Assembly (NCBI GenBank): GCA_903821255.1
Contig: CAIJKT010000340.1
Coordinates: forward strand, 1 to 18,870
DNA from: an uncultured Lentisphaeria bacterium
GTDB lineage: Bacteria; Verrucomicrobiota; Lentisphaeria; Victivallales; Victivallaceae
Reading direction: 5' to 3'
DNA length: 18,870 nucleotides
In this document: piece after piece, positions 13,409 to 18,870 of the stretch
Layout of the letters: each line of letters begins with the position of its first letter
Numbering within the stretch: the first letter of the stretch is position 1
Made by a program: the position numbers and the translations under genes
Notes under the pieces: generated by a model
Databases searched by the model: none
Told to the model about the DNA's origin: nothing
The model's input: the letters and a program-made list of their open reading frames with translations, nothing else

Positions 13409-16381
13409 ATGCTGACATCAATTTTAAAGAAAATATTTGGAACTAAATCTCTCCGGGATCTGAAAAGGATGATGCCGTTGGTCAGAAGGATCAACGAGTT
13501 TGAGCTGTCTTATCAGAAGCTTACGGAAGAGGAATTGAAAAACAAAACGCCGGAATTCAAGCAGCGGCTGGCCCGGGGCGAAACGCTGGACGACATCATG
13601 TGCGAAGCTTTTGCCGTGGTCAAAAACGCCTGTCGCCGGATGGTCGGTTCTGAAATTACCGTCTGCGACCAGAAGATGGTATGGGATATGGTGCCGTTCG
13701 ATGTCCAGATACTTGGAGCAATCGCCCTGCATCGCGGCAACATCGCGGAAATGGCCACCGGCGAAGGTAAAACCCTTGTCGCCACCATGCCGCTGTATCT
13801 TAACGCCCTCTCCGGCAGAAACTGTCAACTCGTCACCGTCAACGACTTTCTGGCCAGGCGCGATGCCGAATGGATGGGAACAATTTACCGCTATCTGGGA
13901 TTGACTATCGGCTGTCTGCAGAATATGCAGCCGCCGCCGGTAAGAAGAGAGCAGTATACCTACGACATCACTTACGGGACCAACAGCGAATTCGGATTCG
14001 ATTATCTGCGCGACATGGGAATGGCGGCCGAGCCTGAGCATTTAGTTCAGCGCGACCATTATTATGCGATAGTTGACGAAATTGACAGTATTCTTGTTGA
14101 CGAAGCCAGAACGCCGCTGATTATTACCGGCCCGGTGGGTACCGCCACTCATCAGTTTGACTCGCTGAAACCGCTGGTTGCGGATTTATATTCCAGACAG
14201 AATCTGCTCTGTTCAAGAATGGTAAGAGACGCCAGGGAAACTCTGGCTAAAGAGAACGTTTCAGAGGACGAGCGCTATGCTGCAATGATCAAGCTGCTGC
14301 AGGTAAAATTCGGGATGGCGACTCACAAACAGTTAATGCATGTTCTGGAAGACGGAGCAATACTGAAAGAACTGGAAAAGCTGGAAATGAGAGTCCGCAG
14401 CGACAATAACCGCGGGCTGCTTCAGGAAGTCCAGTCGGAATTATTTTTCACTATTGACGAAAAGAGCAACGAAGCTGATTTGACGGAGAAGGGGCGCAAT
14501 GCCATTTCCCCCGACGACCCGGAAGCGTTTATTATGCCTGATTTGCTGAATGAATTGCATAATATCGAAACAGACACGACGCTGAGCGAGATTGAGAAAG
14601 CTGAAAAGAAGCAGAAGTTCCAGGATGATTTCATGCAGAAAAGCGAACGGCTGCATGACCTTTCTCAACTGCTCAAAGCTCACTGCCTGTTTGAAAAAGA
14701 TGTTCATTATGTCATCCAGGAGGGCAAAATCCTCATTGTTGACGAACATACCGGACGTCTGATGCCGGGACGCCGCTTCAGCGACGGACTGCATCAGGCG
14801 CTTGAAGCAAAGGAAGACGTCGTTATTGAAGACGAAACCCAGACACTGGCGACAATCACCATCCAGAACTATTTCCGTCTGTATAAGAAATTGTCAGGGA
14901 TGACCGGTACCGCCGAAACCGAAGCCAATGAATTCCATCAGATTTACAAGCTGGATGTAATCGTAATTCCAACCAACCGTCCATGCTGTCGAATTGACGA
15001 TAACGACTCTATATTCAAGACCAAACGCGAAAAATACAATGCGATTATTGATGAAGTGGTCAGAAGGCACGAAAAAGGTCAGCCCGTTCTGCTGGGTACC
15101 GTTTCAGTTGATGACTCGGAAGTTTTGAGCCGCCTGCTTAAACGCCGTAATATTCCGCACAATGTGCTGAATGCTAAAAATCATCAGCATGAAGCTGAAA
15201 TTATCGCCAGGGCAGGGCAGGAGGGCGCGGTGACCGTTGCCACCAACATGGCCGGGCGCGGTACCGACATTAAACTCGGACCCGGAGTCGTCGGTCTCGG
15301 CGGCTTGCACGTTATCGGCAGCGCCAGGCACGATTCCAGACGCATTGACCGCCAGCTCCGCGGACGCTGTTCACGCCAGGGCGATCCGGGCTCATCAAAA
15401 TTCTATGTGTCTCTGGAAGACAACCTGATGCGGCTTTTCGGTTCAGACCGGATTGTTAAAATATTCGACAAATTCGGCATCGAGGAAGGCGAAGAACTTC
15501 AGCATTCATGGTTGAACAAATCCATCGAGACCGCCCAGAAACGGGTGGAGCAGCATCACTTCTCCATGCGTAAACGCACCCTTGAATATGACGATGTCAT
15601 GAACAAGCAGCGCGAAATCATTTACGGCATAAGGAAAGAGGCGCTGCTTTCCCGGGACCCGCATGATCTGCTGTTTTCGCTGATTGAAAACGGTATTGCG
15701 GATATTGTGGAAGAATCGGCGCTGCCCCGTGAGGTCAATGGCGAGGAAGACAAAACTTTTAACTGGGACCATCTGCTGGCCTGGTTGAATCTGAAGTTTC
15801 CAATCGGCTTTTCCAGAGAGGAATTTCGCGGTATGGCAGATAATTCCCACGATGACCTGGTATTGAAGATCATCGAGAAAATTGAAAAAGCCTATACTGA
15901 AAAGAATGCCCGTTACTCGGACGATGAAAGAATATGGATGCAGAGACATACCATTCTTGAATCAATCGACCGGTTATGGCAGGAAAACCTTTATGCTATG
16001 GATAATCTGCGTTCCAGCATCAGCTTGAGAGCATACGCGCAAAAAGACCCGCTGGTGGAATATAAAAATGAAGCGTTCAAGGTCTTCCAGGTGCTGATGA
16101 AGCAAATTCATGCTGAAGCGATAAATAATCTGTTCAAGGCCACTTTGACCAGCCTGGCTGAGTTCGAACGCATGATTGAATCTCTGCCGCAGACTTTCAT
16201 TCATGAAACATTCGGTCAATTTGACGAAAGAGATGTTCAGGTCGATGGCAGGACGCAGGAGAAAGAGGAGAATGAACCGCAGATTCAGATTACTTTCCGG
16301 CGCCAGATCGCCAAAGTGGGAAGAAATGATGACTGCCCGTGCGGCAGCGGTAAGAAATATAAAAAATGCTGCGGACAATAG
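13409..16381 (+). CDS. secA: Preprotein translocase ATPase SecA
   Basis: A 990-residue motor that pushes preproteins through SecYEG. Walker A is GEGKT (118-122), Walker B DEID (223-226) followed by SILVDEARTPLIITG. Motor 2 carries NMAGRGTDIKLGPG and RQLRGRCSRQGDPG. The C-terminal SEC-C zinc motif is intact (C976, C978, C987, C988; DDCPCGSGKKYKKCCG), so SecB or ribosome contact is likely. It is longer than E. coli SecA (901 residues). An extra segment lies before the motor (SEITVCDQKMVWDMVP), and a long helical insertion follows the DEID region (about 270-400, with ELFFTIDEKSNEADLTEKG). Both are familiar from Bacteroidetes/PVC SecAs and support the taxonomic reading. AGGA lies 7 bp before the ATG. 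Confidence 0.96.
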   Translation: MLTSILKKIFGTKSLRDLKRMMPLVRRINEFELSYQKLTEEELKNKTPEFKQRLARGETLDDIMCEAFAVVKNACRRMVGSEITVCDQKMVWDMVPFDVQILGAIALHRGNIAEMATGEGKTLVATMPLYLNALSGRNCQLVTVNDFLARRDAEWMGTIYRYLGLTIGCLQNMQPPPVRREQYTYDITYGTNSEFGFDYLRDMGMAAEPEHLVQRDHYYAIVDEIDSILVDEARTPLIITGPVGTATHQFDSLKPLVADLYSRQNLLCSRMVRDARETLAKENVSEDERYAAMIKLLQVKFGMATHKQLMHVLEDGAILKELEKLEMRVRSDNNRGLLQEVQSELFFTIDEKSNEADLTEKGRNAISPDDPEAFIMPDLLNELHNIETDTTLSEIEKAEKKQKFQDDFMQKSERLHDLSQLLKAHCLFEKDVHYVIQEGKILIVDEHTGRLMPGRRFSDGLHQALEAKEDVVIEDETQTLATITIQNYFRLYKKLSGMTGTAETEANEFHQIYKLDVIVIPTNRPCCRIDDNDSIFKTKREKYNAIIDEVVRRHEKGQPVLLGTVSVDDSEVLSRLLKRRNIPHNVLNAKNHQHEAEIIARAGQEGAVTVATNMAGRGTDIKLGPGVVGLGGLHVIGSARHDSRRIDRQLRGRCSRQGDPGSSKFYVSLEDNLMRLFGSDRIVKIFDKFGIEEGEELQHSWLNKSIETAQKRVEQHHFSMRKRTLEYDDVMNKQREIIYGIRKEALLSRDPHDLLFSLIENGIADIVEESALPREVNGEEDKTFNWDHLLAWLNLKFPIGFSREEFRGMADNSHDDLVLKIIEKIEKAYTEKNARYSDDERIWMQRHTILESIDRLWQENLYAMDNLRSSISLRAYAQKDPLVEYKNEAFKVFQVLMKQIHAEAINNLFKATLTSLAEFERMIESLPQTFIHETFGQFDERDVQVDGRTQEKEENEPQIQITFRRQIAKVGRNDDCPCGSGKKYKKCCGQ

Positions 16382-16410
16382 TTTCGATAAACAGAAGCAA
16401 TGATTTAAAG

Positions 16411-16416
16411 AGGAGG
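16411..16416 (+). promoter_or_regulatory. Perfect Shine-Dalgarno for the SPFH gene
   Basis: AGGAGG with a 5-bp spacer to the ATG at 16422. This is the strongest ribosome binding site in the window; most genes here have weak, purine-rich sites. It fixes the start and suggests the SPFH protein is made in excess over SecA from a shared transcript. Confidence 0.75.
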
Positions 16417-16421
16417 TTGAT

Positions 16422-17525
16422 ATGGGCCTGTTAAACATGATTAAGAATCAATTGATAGACGTTATTGAATGGCCGGAACAGGAACCCGGAATACTGGTTC
16501 ACCGTTTCGAACGCCATGCCAACGAAATTAAAATGGGCGCTAAACTGATTGTCAGGCCCGGACAAAAAGCGGTATTTGTCAATGAAGGTAAAATTGCCGA
16601 CGGATTTGATCCCGGCACCTATACTTTAAGCACCCAGAACATGCCGTTCCTGACTACGCTGCTGAGCCTGCCTTACGGTTTTACCTCGCCGTTCAAAGCT
16701 GAAGTGTATTTCGTCAAAACCACTGAGCAGCTTGACCGCAAATGGGGTACGCCCAATCCGGTAATACTGCGCGATCAGGATTTCGGAATGGTAAGGCTCC
16801 GCGCCCGCGGCAACTACTCATACAAGGTCGGCATCAGGGAGGAAATGATTTCCCGTTTTGTCGGCGCTCAGTCTGACTTTGCCGCTGACAGCATTGAAGA
16901 ACAAATCAGGGTAAAAGTGATTTCCTCGTTTTCAGATTGTCTCGGCGAGCTGAAAATAGCGGCGCTTGACCTGGCATCCAAATACGATGAAATCAGCAAT
17001 ACCATGCATGTCAAACTGGCCCGGGATTTTGTCCGGCTCGGCCTGGAACTGCTGAGTTTTACGCTGGAAAATATCTCCCTGCCGGATGAAGTGCAGAAAG
17101 CCATGGATGAAAGAGCTTCCATGGGGGCGATCGGCAACCTGAACAATTATTCCCAGTATCAGGCTGCGAACGCACTGCGCGAAGCCGCGGGCAATCAAGG
17201 CGGCGAGTCCGGCAATCTGATGGGCATGATGCTTGGAACGCAAATGGCCGGAGGACTGTCCAATACGCTCATTCAGCAGCAGAATGCCGCTGCTCAAACA
17301 GCGCCGCCGCCTGTTCCGGCGCAAGCATCATATTTCGCGGTTATTGCAGGCCGGCAGGCCGGTCCGTTCAATATGGCTCAACTTCAGGAAATGGTCAATA
17401 AAACCGAGATTGCCAGGGATACTTTGCTGTGGAAGCAAGGCATGGCAGCCTGGGAAAAAGCCGAGGCGATTCCTGAAATGATCAATCTTTTTGGCTGCGT
17501 TCCTCCGCCTGTTCCGGAAAAATAA
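16422..17525 (+). CDS. SPFH-domain protein with C-terminal GYF_2 domain
   Basis: A 367-residue protein. Residues about 25-235 are an SPFH (stomatin/prohibitin/flotillin-like) domain of the bacterial YdjI or 'virion core protein' type (RPGQKAVFVNEGKIADGFDP, then RARGNYSYKVG and FTLENISLPDEVQKAMDERA). A Gly/Met/Gln/Ala-rich linker follows (about 240-300), then a GYF_2 domain (about 303-355, YFAVIAGRQAGPFNMAQLQE, with LWKQGMAAWEKA). PPPVP occurs both in the linker (296-300) and at the C-terminus (361-365). There is no transmembrane segment, so membrane association would be peripheral. Relatives of B. subtilis YdjI act in membrane-stress complexes with PspA-like proteins, but no PspA gene is in view. 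It is 40 bp after secA and probably cotranscribed. Confidence 0.85.
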   Translation: MGLLNMIKNQLIDVIEWPEQEPGILVHRFERHANEIKMGAKLIVRPGQKAVFVNEGKIADGFDPGTYTLSTQNMPFLTTLLSLPYGFTSPFKAEVYFVKTTEQLDRKWGTPNPVILRDQDFGMVRLRARGNYSYKVGIREEMISRFVGAQSDFAADSIEEQIRVKVISSFSDCLGELKIAALDLASKYDEISNTMHVKLARDFVRLGLELLSFTLENISLPDEVQKAMDERASMGAIGNLNNYSQYQAANALREAAGNQGGESGNLMGMMLGTQMAGGLSNTLIQQQNAAAQTAPPPVPAQASYFAVIAGRQAGPFNMAQLQEMVNKTEIARDTLLWKQGMAAWEKAEAIPEMINLFGCVPPPVPEK

Positions 17526-17540
17526 TCTGCGGCAAACGCT

Positions 17541-18380
17541 TTACGGATTGATGACGCCCTGATAGAATGGCAACTGCTTCAAGCGGTATTGATGCATCAT
17601 TTCCTCGTCATAAAATACTTTCATCAGGAACAGTCCGTGCGGCGGCGCGGTTTCCGGCGCTTCAATCCGCTGTTTCGCCTCCAGAATTCTTTTGATGTCG
17701 TCCGGCTGGATTTTGCCGGAGCCGACGGCCTCCAGCGCCCCGGTCAGACAGCGGATCATCTTGTAAAGAAAGCCGTCGCCGACAAAAGTAAGACAGTGAT
17801 ATTGACCGAACTCCTGCACATCAATCCGGTAGATGGTCCTGACCGCATCGTCAATTTTTGAACGTTCCACCACAAATGAAGAAAAATCATGTTTGCCGAT
17901 AAGATGCGGCGCCGCCTGCCTGATCTTGTCCATATCAATATGCCGCCGGAGATGCCATGAATATCTGCCGGTAAACGGATGTTCTTCGCCGGTATTCAGC
18001 ACATAGGTGTAAGCCTTCCCTTTAGCGTCAAAACGGGCGCTGAAGGCAAGCGGCACTTCCGTAATATTGCGAATCCGGATTGAGAGCGGCAGCAGGCGGT
18101 TGAGCGCCTTCTGTAATTGTGCAATCGGAATGTACGGACGTCCGGGAATCGCAAATGAAGCCGCACTGCCGCAGGCGTGGACTCCGGCATCCGTCCGGCT
18201 GCTGCCGACCAGATGCACCGGCAGACCTGCAAAAAGCTTAGTCAGGCGTGTTTGCAGCACTTCCTGCACGCTGATGCAATGCGGCTGATACTGCCAGCCG
18301 CTGTAGTCAGTGCCGTCAAAGCTTATTTCCAGCAGCAGTTTCCCTGCCGCCTCATATGCGGTATTCTCAATCTTGTCCAT
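17541..18380 (-). CDS. truA: tRNA pseudouridine(38-40) synthase TruA
   Basis: A 279-residue tRNA-modifying enzyme that isomerises uridines 38-40 in the anticodon arm. The catalytic aspartate is D64 in GSSRTDAGVHA. Further family landmarks are FDGTDYSGWQYQP (21-33), ARFDAKGKAYTYVLNTG, KHDFSSFVV and the C-terminal GDGFLYKMIRCLTGALEAVG. Length is normal. AGGA lies 7 bp before the ATG on the minus strand. It ends 15 bp from the convergent SPFH gene with no obvious terminator between them. Upstream is a 183-bp gap and then an AraC-type gene in the same direction. Confidence 0.96.
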   Translation of the reverse strand: MDKIENTAYEAAGKLLLEISFDGTDYSGWQYQPHCISVQEVLQTRLTKLFAGLPVHLVGSSRTDAGVHACGSAASFAIPGRPYIPIAQLQKALNRLLPLSIRIRNITEVPLAFSARFDAKGKAYTYVLNTGEEHPFTGRYSWHLRRHIDMDKIRQAAPHLIGKHDFSSFVVERSKIDDAVRTIYRIDVQEFGQYHCLTFVGDGFLYKMIRCLTGALEAVGSGKIQPDDIKRILEAKQRIEAPETAPPHGLFLMKVFYDEEMMHQYRLKQLPFYQGVINP

Positions 18381-18412
18381 GTATTTTCCTGTATTTCTTT
18401 AGATAAGCTGAT

Positions 18413-18449
18413 CAGTTTTCACTGCGTCCGGTAAAAATGAGTGAAACTG
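18413..18449. repeat. Imperfect inverted repeat upstream of truA
   Basis: CAGTTTTCACT (18413-18423) and AGTGAAACTG (18440-18449) are complementary over ten pairs with one bulged T and a 16-nt loop. The palindrome CTGATCAG overlaps its left end. It could be a transcript end for the AraC gene or an operator for truA; no T-tract follows. The remainder of 18381-18563 shows nothing else. Confidence 0.35.
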
Positions 18450-18563
18450 GATGACAACGAAGGAGTTTTCCGCCGTGCCGCATTACAATACGTTTGTTCA
18501 GCGGCTTTTCAACTTTATTCGGAAATATCGTTTTGAGAAAATGGCCGCCTTTTGGAAAATGAA

Positions 18564-18870
18564 TCACTGGATGGAATGACGCCATTTGCATGGAGGCAGG
18601 CCGAAGCGCGCTTTAAACAATCGCGCGAAATATCTGGGGTCGGCATAGCCGGCACAATAAGCGGCATCTTTCACCGTTTCTCCAGACTCAATCAATTTGA
18701 TGGAGAGGCGCAGCCGCTGCAGTTCAAGATATGCCGAAGGTGACATGCCGAGTTGTTGTTTGAATAGTCTGGTAAAAACTGAACGGTTCATTTCCAGCCG
18801 CTCCGCCAGCGCATTGACATTCAAGTACGGATCGGAATATTCGGCGTCAATGATCGCCAGCGCCTGAATG
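18564..18870 (-). CDS. AraC-family transcriptional regulator, N-terminus outside the window
   Basis: Only the C-terminal 101 residues are visible. The frame runs open to the window edge, so the true start lies beyond 18870. The part seen is the AraC/XylS DNA-binding domain with two helix-turn-helix motifs: LNVNALAERLEMNRSVFTRL and the signature region GETVKDAAYCAGYADPRYFA followed by RLFKARFGLPPCKWR. The linking helix SPSAYLELQRLRLSIKLIES is also clear. The ligand-binding domain is not in view, so the signal is unknown; relatives often control sugar use. It is co-oriented with truA but 183 bp away. Confidence 0.9.
   Translation of the reverse strand, partial: IQALAIIDAEYSDPYLNVNALAERLEMNRSVFTRLFKQQLGMSPSAYLELQRLRLSIKLIESGETVKDAAYCAGYADPRYFARLFKARFGLPPCKWRHSIQ

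Noticed and set aside
13424..14041. 205-codon minus-strand frame opposite secA
   Set aside because: Antisense shadow of the SecA motor region with no recognisable domain.
1..18870. CRISPR arrays, tRNA or rRNA genes, insertion sequences, phage genes
   Set aside because: No regular repeat-spacer structure, cloverleaf sequence, transposase or phage-like protein was found on either strand.

Overview
The window looks like a piece of chromosome from a bacterium of the PVC superphylum, most probably Lentisphaerota (Victivallis/Lentisphaera-like). This is inferred from gene content, not from an rRNA. The SecA carries the extra segment before the DEAD motor (with WDMVPFDVQ) and the long mid-protein insertion known from FCB/PVC-type SecA. 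A divergent FtsZ is paired with FtsA. A DNA-binding domain is fused to a PTS EIIA domain, a VIT-vWA protein is present, and fumarase is of the two-subunit iron-sulfur type usual in anaerobes. Coding sequence has moderate GC, while intergenic DNA is strongly AT-rich.

Layout. Positions 1-4803 hold a signalling block: a MerR-type regulator whose end overlaps a VIT-vWA protein by 83 bp, then a membrane Cache-HAMP-PP2C (SpoIIE/RsbU-type) phosphatase with its own likely promoter. Positions 5102-5758 encode a one-protein HTH + PTS EIIA regulator. It is followed by a hairpin, a strong intrinsic terminator and, on the minus strand, a decayed remnant of a phospholipase D/cardiolipin synthase-like gene. 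Positions 6212-7704 encode the alpha and beta subunits of class I fumarate hydratase. Positions 7746-10605, minus strand, form a tight ftsA-ftsZ-small membrane protein operon. A 215-bp intergenic region rich in palindromes separates it from a divergently transcribed alkaline phosphatase (10821-12176).

From 12349 to 17525 a co-directional run reads: unknown zinc-ribbon protein, pyrE, secA and an SPFH-GYF_2 protein, with gaps of 40-56 bp. It is probably one transcript. It meets a convergent truA (17541-18380, minus). The window ends inside an AraC-type regulator on the minus strand (18564-18870, N-terminus cut off).

How the genes fit together. Much of the window is housekeeping: division (FtsA/FtsZ), preprotein export (SecA), pyrimidine synthesis (PyrE), tRNA modification (TruA), C4-acid metabolism (fumarase) and phosphate scavenging (alkaline phosphatase). 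The parts most worth a second look are the MerR/VIT-vWA/phosphatase block with its 12-bp direct-repeat operator, the FtsZ with altered GTPase signatures encoded away from the usual cell-wall cluster, and the PLD-like gene remnant. I see no CRISPR array, rRNA, tRNA, insertion sequence or phage gene.
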